Source: JBBQVS01 sp963792705
GTDB taxonomy: Bacteria; Chloroflexota; Ktedonobacteria; Ktedonobacterales; Ktedonobacteraceae
DNA: 64,000 nucleotides
Assembly (NCBI GenBank): GCA_963792705.1
Contig: CAWBXD010000013.1
Span: 751,928-815,927 of the forward strand
Reading direction: 5' to 3'
Below, piece after piece: positions 55,401 through 63,216 of this stretch (the stretch's first letter is position 1; each line of letters opens with the position of its first letter). A program made the position numbers and the translations under genes. Below the pieces are notes generated by a model. It saw only the letters and a list, made by a program, of their open reading frames with translations, did no database searches and was not told the DNA's origin.

Positions 55401-55443
55401 TGATAGTATATCCTTCATGATCGGTCTATTAGGAGAAAACACA

Positions 55444-56226
55444 ATGAATGATCGCTACTACACGGCAAGTGAAGCGCAGGCAAAACTTGGTTTATCGAGG
55501 GCCATGTTTTTCCGCAAAGTAAATCTTGGACTTATTCCCAAAGTCGTGCAACCAGGAATGAAACAGGGGCTGTATCCCAAACGAGACATAGATGCACTTG
55601 CCCTGTCTATGAATATGGTCTTTGAGCACTACGATAAAATCACCTTTGCTCGGTCAACGCCGGCTGATCAGATTGAGGAGATGAACATTGGGCTTCGCTG
55701 CTTCGGACGGGATTTCATCACTCCTTTGCCGGAACGCATTGCCTTCCAACAGAAATCTGAGTATACCTTTCATTCGCTCAAGGTAAATGGTTATGTTGTA
55801 GGATACATTTCGCTATTTCGCTTTCCTGAAGCTTTTCTTGAAGCCTTGCTACGAGGTACGAAGATTGAAAGCAATATTACACTAAAAGAGGTACTTCCTT
55901 TTACACGATTAGAACCATTTAGTGTCTATATTGATGTTGTAGCTATAGATCCAAACTTATCCGCTCACGCACACTCTCTCTTCGGTGGTATCTTGATCTC
56001 GCGCTTCATTGATTTCCTGCTTAGCATGAAAGCGAATGGGTACCAAATCACCCATTTGTATACAGTTACATCGACTATTGAAGGTGACAACCTAGTCAAA
56101 AAACTTGGCTTTCATCGTTTAGAAGGGAAATCTATCGCGCCAGGTCGCATCGCATATATGTATATTCTTGACGAAGATGGTATGCAATCCCTGCGCATGT
56201 TTAGCCATAGGAGGACACAATTATGA
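55444..56226 (+). CDS. HTH-GNAT-like regulator, paralogue 2
   Basis: A 260-residue paralogue of the preceding gene with the same layout: HTH (YYTASEAQAKLGLSRAMFFRKV) and GNAT-like domain (VNGYVVGYISLFRFPEAFLE, YIDVVAIDPNLSAHA, NLVKKLGFHRLEGK). Similarity runs the full length, so the pair arose by tandem duplication. AGGAGAA precedes the ATG. Its stop overlaps the ATG of a 23-codon ORF. Confidence 0.78.
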   Translation: MNDRYYTASEAQAKLGLSRAMFFRKVNLGLIPKVVQPGMKQGLYPKRDIDALALSMNMVFEHYDKITFARSTPADQIEEMNIGLRCFGRDFITPLPERIAFQQKSEYTFHSLKVNGYVVGYISLFRFPEAFLEALLRGTKIESNITLKEVLPFTRLEPFSVYIDVVAIDPNLSAHAHSLFGGILISRFIDFLLSMKANGYQITHLYTVTSTIEGDNLVKKLGFHRLEGKSIAPGRIAYMYILDEDGMQSLRMFSHRRTQL

Positions 56227-56294
56227 AGACCGAAGAAGAAATGTACCTCCAATTATTTAGTATACCCCCACCCTATTTCTATTCGCATTTGTAG
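56223..56294 (+). CDS. 23-aa peptide, translationally coupled
   Basis: The ATG overlaps the TGA of the HTH-GNAT gene (ATGA). A full AGGAGG lies 8 nt upstream, better than for most genes in the window. The peptide starts MKTEEEMYLQLFSIPPPYFY and ends SHL. It has an acidic head and an aromatic/proline tail. It could be a signal or precursor peptide, or a short leader. No homologue is known to me. Confidence 0.5.
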   Translation: MKTEEEMYLQLFSIPPPYFYSHL

Positions 56295-56524
56295 GCAGAA
56301 AAAATACGATGGGAGGGGCAAGACAAACATACATTTCTCTGGTAGCCTTTTCACTAGAACCTGTTACAAGAATCATTTGCAGTGCTGCTATCTAACACCT
56401 AGGCTCTTACACAGCCATATTAGAGTGCCATCTTTGTGTACTAGAAATACATGAAGAAGATTACTCCGCTATCGGAAAGCTGCACCACTAGTGACGATTG
56501 CCAAGTAGAAAGGAAAGGTAAGAG

Positions 56525-57373
56525 ATGTTGTTACAACGGTCTATACATCCTACATCCCCAAACGTTACTTTTGTCCATCCTCGTGAGCGAGAGCAAGAGG
56601 CAAAACACCGTGTGTACTTATTTGGTCAATTTCGACTATTCCGAGACGCTCAGCCGCTAGGCGAACCTGTATGGCGTCGGAATAAAGCAAAATCACTTCT
56701 TAAATGGTTCATTTTAAATCCAAGTAAATTGTGCTCTGCGGATCAACTCATAGACCTTTTCTGGCCCGACCTTCCCCTAGAAACAGCCGTTGGGAACCTT
56801 CATGTAACTATTCATTACCTTCGCCATTTACTTGAACCACGTTTGACTTCCAGACAAGAGTCTGCTTTCGTTCGTCGTAACTCCAATAATTTTTATTGGT
56901 TCCAGATGGATGAGACGTGGTGGGCTGACGTCATGGATGTTCAAACGTTGCTTGATACAGCTCAAAGACTAGACAAGAGTGGCGATCAGCTTGGTGCTGC
57001 GTTTCATTACCGAAAAATCGTTGGTCATTGCCAGTCAGGTTTCCTTTTAGAGGATGCATACGAAGATTGGCTTCAGCCTTATCGCCATCAGTATGATTAT
57101 ATTTACTCTCAAGTACTCGTGCGGCTAATCGAAATCTACTTACAAAGAAAAGAACTCTACGAAGTGATGGAGTATGCACATCAAGCCCTGATAGTAGACT
57201 CTTACTGTGAGCCTGCTGTGAAAGCTATTATCTCTGTTTACTTGGAGCAAGGAAACACTTCTGGAGCTATTCGTAAGTTAGACGATTTCCAAAGCTTCAT
57301 AAAGAGAGAATTAGGAATGGCACCTAGTAAAGATTTTCTTGCGTTGCGAGAAAAAATTATAAAAACCGCTTAG
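56525..57373 (+). CDS. SARP/BTAD-family transcriptional regulator
   Basis: A 282-residue regulator of compact SARP type: winged helix (VYLFGQFRLFRDAQPLGEPVWRR, SLLKWFILNPSKLCSADQLIDLFWPD) and a BTAD domain (GHCQSGFLLEDAYEDWLQPY, QVLVRLIEIYLQRKELYEVM, KLDDFQSFIKRELGMAPSKD). GGAAAGG precedes the ATG. SARPs usually activate antibiotic-type clusters. The next gene is a PPTase 25 nt away, so they are likely one transcript. Confidence 0.87.
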   Translation: MLLQRSIHPTSPNVTFVHPREREQEAKHRVYLFGQFRLFRDAQPLGEPVWRRNKAKSLLKWFILNPSKLCSADQLIDLFWPDLPLETAVGNLHVTIHYLRHLLEPRLTSRQESAFVRRNSNNFYWFQMDETWWADVMDVQTLLDTAQRLDKSGDQLGAAFHYRKIVGHCQSGFLLEDAYEDWLQPYRHQYDYIYSQVLVRLIEIYLQRKELYEVMEYAHQALIVDSYCEPAVKAIISVYLEQGNTSGAIRKLDDFQSFIKRELGMAPSKDFLALREKIIKTA

Positions 57374-57398
57374 AATTGTAGTCGAGGGGACGTTATAT

Positions 57399-58136
57399 AT
57401 GATTGAAATCGACTCTATGTGGCGTCTTCCATCATCCACTTTCAAGTTGTCTAAGCATGATATTCATGTTTGGTATGCATCTCTTAAGCAACCTTTAGCA
57501 TCTTTAGAGAGATTGGCATTGCTACTCTCTGTTGATGAGCAAGCGAGAGCGAAGCGTTTCTACTTTGAAAAAGATAGAACACGATATGCAAGTGGGCGAG
57601 GGATACTGCGTAGTATTCTTGGGCACTACCTGAATGTTGAACCGCAGCATATCCAACTGTGTTACAGAGAGTATGGAAAGCCATCTCTTGAAAAACGTTA
57701 CGCAGAAACAGCACTCAACTTTAACATTTCTCACTCCAACGACTTGGCTTTATATGCAATAGCACGAGGAAAGTCAGTCGGGGTTGACCTTGAACACATA
57801 CGTGAGATTGCTGATATGGATCAGGTTGTTAAAAAGTTCTTCGCGGAGAAAGAACAAGCAACATTTTATAATCTTCCTCCTAACGAGCGGCGAGAAGCCT
57901 TTTTTAAAGTATGGACAAGGAAAGAGGCGTATCTTAAAGCAATTGGTGTTGGATTGAGCGAACCACTTCATGATGTTGAGGTCTCAGTTTCTCCACAGGA
58001 CCAACCAGGTCTTTTGAGTGTTGTGGGGACCTCACAAGATGCCTCTCACTGGTCTCTGCAAGACATGGCTTCGCCTCCAGGTTATGTCGCAACGCTTGCT
58101 GTGGAAGGAAAAGAGTATCAACTTATCTATCGGTAG
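57399..58136 (+). CDS. Sfp-type 4'-phosphopantetheinyl transferase
   Basis: A 245-residue PPTase. It transfers phosphopantetheine from CoA to carrier proteins. Motifs seen are KPSLEKRYAETALNFNISHSND, the metal site VGVDLEHIREI and FFKVWTRKEAYLKAIGVGL, as in the Sfp/Gsp group. It is the obvious activating enzyme for the stand-alone carrier protein at 50502. The gene is followed by a terminator at 58280-58309. Confidence 0.93.
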   Translation: MIEIDSMWRLPSSTFKLSKHDIHVWYASLKQPLASLERLALLLSVDEQARAKRFYFEKDRTRYASGRGILRSILGHYLNVEPQHIQLCYREYGKPSLEKRYAETALNFNISHSNDLALYAIARGKSVGVDLEHIREIADMDQVVKKFFAEKEQATFYNLPPNERREAFFKVWTRKEAYLKAIGVGLSEPLHDVEVSVSPQDQPGLLSVVGTSQDASHWSLQDMASPPGYVATLAVEGKEYQLIYR

Positions 58137-58279
58137 CAATGGTATGGGGAAAATCAAGGACTGCGCTTCTCTATTTCCTGTTACATACGAAGTAATGAGT
58201 CGGTAATAGAAAACGCTTTCAATAGTTGTATACAGAGGAACGACCCACGGGTACTGTGAGCGCAGATGGAAAAATGTCA

Positions 58280-58309
58280 AAAGGAGAGAAGCTCTGTGTT
58301 CTCTCCTTT
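58280..58309 (+). terminator. Rho-independent-like terminator after the PPTase gene
   Basis: AAAGGAGAGAA and TTCTCTCCTTT form a perfect 11-bp stem around an 8-nt loop. Confidence 0.75.
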
Positions 58310-58389
58310 CAGTACCACCTGTTACTCTTCATATTTGATAGAGGTACACACATTCTAACACTAAACCCGTAAGTAAAGGAGATACCAAA

Positions 58390-58995
58390 TTGCTATACAG
58401 AATTGTACTCTTTGCACACATCATAGGGGCACTTAGTCTTTTCATTGGAGTAGCTGGTATTGTGGTTGGCATGTATGGAATGCGCAAGGCGAAGACTGTC
58501 AAGCAGTTTCGTGAATGGTCATGGCTGGCAAGTACTACCGATAAAGCTATGCCTTTCATTGCGCTGCTTGTTGTCGCGCCAGGAGTCTATATGGTTTTTA
58601 CCGTATGGGGATGGCATACAGCCTGGGCAGATGTTGCACTTGGGACATTCATGCTACTCATCGCGTCAGGGATAGTTTTTATTGGACCACGATTAGCGAT
58701 GTTCAAAAAAGCTGTTCAGGGTGCTGAACAAGATGCTCTTGTATCACCCGAACTGCGCGTTTACATTCTTGACCCCTTCCTGTGGACAATTGTATCTATC
58801 TTCATGGCAGTCGTATTCAGCATCGTCTTTCTGATGACTATCAAGCCTGATCTCATTGGATCACTTGCTACAGTGGGTATTGCCGTTATTCTCGGCTTCG
58901 TTTGTGCCTTGCCAGCAGGAAGAGTCAAGCAACCTCTTCAAACCAGTCTACAAACATCTATGGATATGGAAACTGAGGCAGTTGGTCAGCAATAG
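58390..58995 (+). CDS. DUF2269-like membrane protein
   Basis: A 201-residue protein with about four to five membrane helices (IVLFAHIIGALSLFIGVAGIVVG, MPFIALLVVAPGVYMVFTVWG, VALGTFMLLIASGIVFIGP, LWTIVSIFMAVVFSIVFLMTI). The HIIG start resembles DUF2269/DUF2214-type proteins. The start is a TTG with a strong AAGGAG. The function is unknown. Confidence 0.75.
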   Translation: MLYRIVLFAHIIGALSLFIGVAGIVVGMYGMRKAKTVKQFREWSWLASTTDKAMPFIALLVVAPGVYMVFTVWGWHTAWADVALGTFMLLIASGIVFIGPRLAMFKKAVQGAEQDALVSPELRVYILDPFLWTIVSIFMAVVFSIVFLMTIKPDLIGSLATVGIAVILGFVCALPAGRVKQPLQTSLQTSMDMETEAVGQQ

Positions 58996-59025
58996 CATTG
59001 ATCAACTCTTGTCTTCATATTATCT

Positions 59026-59061
59026 AAGGTAAACAGAAAGAAAAGAACTTCTGTTTACCTT
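59026..59061. terminator. Bidirectional hairpin between convergent genes
   Basis: AAGGTAAACAGAA and TTCTGTTTACCTT form a 13-bp perfect stem. The right arm covers the last codons of the convergent ABM-like gene. Confidence 0.75.
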
Positions 59062-59348
59062 ACTTTCTCTATTACGACGTATCTTTCTACTGTTGCACCA
59101 CGCGTGAAGCGGTCAAGCAAGCTTACAAAAGCATGATACTCTGGAGACTGCAACCAATGGTAAAAGTCAGAAGCGGGCCACCTGCTTATAATGACGTAGG
59201 ATGCTGCGTTGCTTGTGGAATGTACCAGCATTTCTCCTAATTGTTCAGAAAGCTGTGTTTGTAGAGTTTTTTGCTGGCGGTATTCATATTCAAATGCCTC
59301 ACGGTCGCCTTTAAGAGAGAAGTGATATAAAACGAGTAATGTCTCCAC
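59055..59348 (-). CDS. ABM-like (dimeric alpha-beta barrel) protein
   Basis: A 97-residue protein of ferredoxin-like fold: LLVLYHFSLKGDREAFEYEYRQ, SNAASYVIISRWPASDFYHWLQSPEYHAFVSLL and VERYVVIEKV. The WxS..-F..WL-SPE pattern is typical of antibiotic biosynthesis monooxygenase/DUF4937-like domains. It starts with GTG after GGAGG. It could act on the product of the neighbouring cluster, but it is a widespread family. Confidence 0.7.
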   Translation of the reverse strand: METLLVLYHFSLKGDREAFEYEYRQQKTLQTQLSEQLGEMLVHSTSNAASYVIISRWPASDFYHWLQSPEYHAFVSLLDRFTRGATVERYVVIEKVR

Positions 59349-59703
59349 CTAATTTGTCCTCCAATCATAAGCAGGCCACTCACAACAGCATTGGTAGCAC
59401 CTGTGAAAGTATATCTTTCTCTTTCTCGTTAGTAACGTCTTTCGTTCGCTCACTCATCACAAACGCTTCCTCAGAGGTAATAATACGCTACGTGCCTTAC
59501 CTCTATATTACAGAAGGCGTAAGAAAAACAAACAAACCATGATACTTTACTTACGACACACTCTAATTACCCTGCAAATAAGTTACAGGTAACTTTTATA
59601 CCCTACTATACTACTAGCATCTGGATTCAACACAAAGGCAGTCCAAGAACTTCTTGAAGATGTGAAAATATTGGTTCAGACTGCATCAAGAAAGGTTAAA
59701 GAG
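59349..59703. other. Intergenic region with a perfect 7-2-7 inverted repeat
   Basis: Between the divergent ABM-like and RHH-VOC genes. AAGTTAC-AG-GTAACTT at 59580-59595 is a perfect inverted repeat about 110 nt before the RHH-VOC gene and may be its operator. No gene is supported. Confidence 0.5.
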
Positions 59704-60255
59704 ATGAAAGAAGAAAAGCAACAATTCAATGTATACCTTTTACCAGAAACAGTTAAACAGATGAAGCATCTTTCCGTAGATGAGCAAATTTCTTTGTCTG
59801 ACTTGGTGGAAAAAGCGTTAACTCATTATATCTCTCAAACGACTAATGCTTCTCAAGCGGAAATACAGAAGGCACAAACACAAGAGAGCACAGTAATGAC
59901 ATTACAACCAATGCTCCACGTTAAAAATATGCGAGAAGCGTTGAACTTTTATAGTCAGCTTGGCGCAACGGTCGTCAATGGAAGTCGTGATGACGATTGG
60001 GTTTTACTTCGCTTTGGTACTACTGAGCTTGGCTTACTCGCTCATCCAGAAAATCCAGAGCAGAACGAAGGCGAAGTCGAACTCAATTTTGAGTATCATG
60101 CCTCTTTAGAGGAGCTAGAGAAAAAGCTACGTAAAGATGGTGTAACCGTAGCGCGTCCGACAGGTGATGAGGGATTTGGCTATCAGCTTCAGCTTGAGAG
60201 TCCTGGTGGCATGTTAGTTAAAATTAATCAGCTTGACCCTGAGCTTTATAGTTAA
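59704..60255 (+). CDS. Ribbon-helix-helix / VOC (glyoxalase-like) fusion protein
   Basis: A 183-residue protein. Residues 1-50 resemble a ribbon-helix-helix DNA-binding domain (QFNVYLLPETVKQMKHLSVDEQISLSDLVEKAL). Residues about 70-180 are a VOC domain (MLHVKNMREALNFYSQLGATVV, WVLLRFGTTELGLLAHPEN, GYQLQLESPGGMLVKIN). The VOC part may bind a small molecule or metal. The fusion suggests a ligand-responsive regulator or a DNA-binding resistance protein; this is inference. The ATG at 59704 follows AAAGG; the frame is open to 59662. Confidence 0.75.
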   Translation: MKEEKQQFNVYLLPETVKQMKHLSVDEQISLSDLVEKALTHYISQTTNASQAEIQKAQTQESTVMTLQPMLHVKNMREALNFYSQLGATVVNGSRDDDWVLLRFGTTELGLLAHPENPEQNEGEVELNFEYHASLEELEKKLRKDGVTVARPTGDEGFGYQLQLESPGGMLVKINQLDPELYS

Positions 60256-60324
60256 CAAGACACTAGATGTTATGCCAACAGTTTCGTAGCATTATATGAC
60301 AGTTCAGCAATTACGCATAAAGAA

Positions 60325-60361
60325 AGGAGTATCCAGAGTTTATGACTCAATAGATACTCCT
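60325..60361. terminator. Hairpin between convergent genes
   Basis: AGGAGTATC and GATACTCCT form a 9-bp stem with a 19-nt loop, between the RHH-VOC gene and the convergent UvrA-like gene. Confidence 0.5.
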
Positions 60362-60425
60362 CTCCTGTAAACGAGCTAAAGCCGCGCCTCTTCACAACTA
60401 CTGCCCATCCATTCAGATATGAGGT

Positions 60426-62987
60426 CTATAATACGTCCTGAAGTACATTACGAAGTGCTTGTCCAGTGTATGATTCCTGCGCTTCGGCCAACTGTTCAGG
60501 TGTACCCTCAGCAATAATTTGCCCACCTGCTTGCCCACCCTCAGGTCCCAAATCAATCACCCAATCAGATGACTTGATGAGATCGAGATTATGCTCGATC
60601 ACGACCACTGTATTGCCAGCATCGACTAACTGTTGTAGCACAATTAGCAACCGCGCCACATCGTCAACGTGCAGGCCCGTGGTTGGCTCGTCGAGTAGAT
60701 AGAGCGTGTGGTCTGTTGCCTTGCGCGAGAGTTCCTTCGCCAGTTTAATACGTTGCGCTTCACCACCTGAAAGCGTTGTCGCGGGTTGACCAAGCCGGAG
60801 GTACCCCAGCCCGACATCTACCAGCAGGGACAGTTTCGCGGCAACCGACGGAACGTCGCGAAAGAGGTCGTTAGCCTGTAAGATGGTCATATCTAGTACA
60901 TCCGCGATACTGTGTCCATGATACTTCACTACTAAAATCTCCGCCTTAAAGCGCCGACCACGACAAACTGGACAGCGAACGAACGCACCGGGGAGAAACT
61001 GCATCTTGACGGTCAGTACACCTGCACCCTGGCAGTGTTCACACCGACCGCTAACCGAATTAAACGAAAAATGCTCCGTTTTAAGTTTTAGACGCCTTGC
61101 GTCATCGGTCGATGCAAATACCTTGCGGATGGGATCGAAGGCTTCGGTGTAGGTGGCGGCGTTTGAGCGATTTGTGCGACCGACAGGTAGCTGATTGATC
61201 GTGATAATCTTGTCAATATTATCCAGTCCCTCAAGGACATCATATTGATTGGACACATCAGTACTGTTATAGAGATGCTGACGCACGGCAGGATCGAGAA
61301 TGTCCAGAAGTAACGTCGATTTGCCAGAGCCAGAGACACCAGTAATCGCTATCAAACCGCCTAGTGGCAAGCACAGGGTCACATCTTTTAGATTGAACGC
61401 ACGCGCACCGCGCATAACCAACTGTGGTGCGGTTGTTAGATCGCGTCGTTTCGGCAGCGGAATCGTTTTTCTATTGACTAAGTACTGGCCTGTGATAGAT
61501 TTGGCACACGCGGCGATCTGCTTAGGCGTACCAGTGGCAGTGATTGTACCACCATCCTCGCCAGCGCCAGGTCCCATCTCAATCACATAATCAGCCGCCT
61601 GCACAATCGCCAAGTCATGTTCTATTACTAGTACCGTATTTCCAAGATCACGTAGCCGCTTCAGCGAAGTAATAAGGAGATTATTGTCTCGTGGATGCAA
61701 ACCAGTCGTTGGTTCATCCAGTACATAAAGAACACCAGTGAGTCCCGATCCCAGCAGCGATGACATACGGATTCGTTGTGACTCACCTGCTGAGAGTGTT
61801 GGCATCGAGCGTTCCAACGTTAAATACCCAACTCCCACGTTCACCAGGCGTTGTGCAAAGCGTTCGAGGTTAGTGATGATCGTTTCAGCAACGGTTGCCT
61901 CTCCGGCTGGTAAAACTTTTGGCAGTTGGGTAAACCATCTCACTAGCTCTAGCAGAGATAGACGTGAGACAGCGAGGATGGACTGTTTGTTAATGGTCAC
62001 TTGCAAGCTTTCAGGGCGCAATCGGTCGCCATGACAAGCTGGGCACACATCTAAGGTCATTGACTTTTCCATCTCTGTGCGGTACTCGGCATCATTGGCA
62101 CGTTCCTGGTATCTCCGTTGAAATACTGGTAGCACGCCTTCAAACTTACCCTCACTTGCGGTTTTGGGAGGCTTGATGCCGGGAAAGTGGCGTTGGAACT
62201 CAGTGCTATTCACTCCATAGATCAGCAGATCGCGCTGTATCTGACCAAGTTCCTTCACTGGTGTGTGCGCGTTAAATGTGAAGCTGTAGTGCTTGCCTGC
62301 ACTCTGAAGCTCTTTCACTTGAGTTGTCAGCATAGATGCTGACCAAATCGCTGATACCGCACCGTCCAGGACGCCCTTCGTCGAATCAATGATGGCATTG
62401 AGGTTCACTTGAGATACCGTCCCTAGACCAGTACATGTCTCACAGGCCCCTAGAGGAGTATTAAACGAGAAATTACTCATGCTAAGTTGAGGCACTCGCG
62501 TTCTACAATAAGGGCATGCATATCCTTGGCCGTCCTCAACGGCTTCTTCTGGCTGATCTGCATTAGAGAGGTCATCCCAAAGCGCATCAGCATTCGCTAC
62601 ATCAAAGGACGGTGGAATATCCTTGCTACAATTGGGACAGGGACGATGACCAATACGACCGTACAACAGACGGAGATAGGTAAAGATGGCAGTCTCAGTA
62701 CCTACTGTAGAGCGCGGATTGAGATTCAGTGTTTGCTGTTCAATCGCTATAGCAGGCACAAGTCCTTCTATCTCATCTACCTGGGGCTTCTGCATAGTAT
62801 CAGCAGATAGCCCCATTGACTCCATATACTGACGTTTGCCCTCCGCATAGAGAATATCAAAAACCAACGAGGACTTCCCTGACCCTGAAAGGCCAGTTGC
62901 GACGACGAACTTGCCCTTAGGAATCGTGACCGTGACATTTTTTAGATTGTGTAAGCGAGCACCCTTAATAATAATCTGATCGTGCAT
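60426..62987 (-). CDS. UvrA2-like ABC ATPase (class II UvrA paralogue)
   Basis: An 853-residue protein with two ABC ATPase halves: Walker A GLSGSGKSS and GVSGSGKST, signatures LSAGESQR and LSGGEAQR, and LDEPTTGLHPRDNN and LDEPTTGLHVDDV. UvrA-type Cys pairs are present (CPNC, CPYC, CPAC, CEHC, CPVC). It is about 100 residues shorter than repair UvrA, as expected for UvrA2/DrrC-like paralogues lacking the UvrB-binding region. Such proteins give resistance to DNA-binding drugs. A drug exporter lies next to it on the same strand. Confidence 0.9.
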   Translation of the reverse strand: MHDQIIIKGARLHNLKNVTVTIPKGKFVVATGLSGSGKSSLVFDILYAEGKRQYMESMGLSADTMQKPQVDEIEGLVPAIAIEQQTLNLNPRSTVGTETAIFTYLRLLYGRIGHRPCPNCSKDIPPSFDVANADALWDDLSNADQPEEAVEDGQGYACPYCRTRVPQLSMSNFSFNTPLGACETCTGLGTVSQVNLNAIIDSTKGVLDGAVSAIWSASMLTTQVKELQSAGKHYSFTFNAHTPVKELGQIQRDLLIYGVNSTEFQRHFPGIKPPKTASEGKFEGVLPVFQRRYQERANDAEYRTEMEKSMTLDVCPACHGDRLRPESLQVTINKQSILAVSRLSLLELVRWFTQLPKVLPAGEATVAETIITNLERFAQRLVNVGVGYLTLERSMPTLSAGESQRIRMSSLLGSGLTGVLYVLDEPTTGLHPRDNNLLITSLKRLRDLGNTVLVIEHDLAIVQAADYVIEMGPGAGEDGGTITATGTPKQIAACAKSITGQYLVNRKTIPLPKRRDLTTAPQLVMRGARAFNLKDVTLCLPLGGLIAITGVSGSGKSTLLLDILDPAVRQHLYNSTDVSNQYDVLEGLDNIDKIITINQLPVGRTNRSNAATYTEAFDPIRKVFASTDDARRLKLKTEHFSFNSVSGRCEHCQGAGVLTVKMQFLPGAFVRCPVCRGRRFKAEILVVKYHGHSIADVLDMTILQANDLFRDVPSVAAKLSLLVDVGLGYLRLGQPATTLSGGEAQRIKLAKELSRKATDHTLYLLDEPTTGLHVDDVARLLIVLQQLVDAGNTVVVIEHNLDLIKSSDWVIDLGPEGGQAGGQIIAEGTPEQLAEAQESYTGQALRNVLQDVL

Positions 62988-63092
62988 AATGCTCCTTTTT
63001 ATCCTTGACCAATATATTCAAGACTCACTAGTGTGACGCCAATGGTCTCTCTTAAAGTCGTAATAGACCTTTTGAATTTCATTTCCCAACTC

Positions 63093-63199
63093 CAGCAGGT
63101 AATACTTGATGCCCTGGATAGTGACGTTGACAAGAGAAACACTCAAAAATCTGTTCTTGTATCAACGTCACTATCCAGGGCGTCTACTGTGTCCTGCTG
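63093..63199. repeat. Long inverted-repeat element
   Basis: A perfect 20-bp pair, GCCCTGGATAGTGACGTTGA (63111-63130) and its reverse complement (63162-63181), nested in an outer CAGCAGG/CCTGCTG pair, with ACAAGA/TTCTTGT inside. It is about 107 bp, has no coding potential and lies between the MFS and UvrA2 genes. Confidence 0.75.
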
Positions 63200-63216
63200 A
63201 GTTTTGCTACATATAC

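Noticed and set aside
60426..62987. Housekeeping repair uvrA
   Set aside because: About 850 residues and apparently lacking the UvrB-binding insertion, so it fits the class II paralogue better; genomic copy number cannot be checked here.
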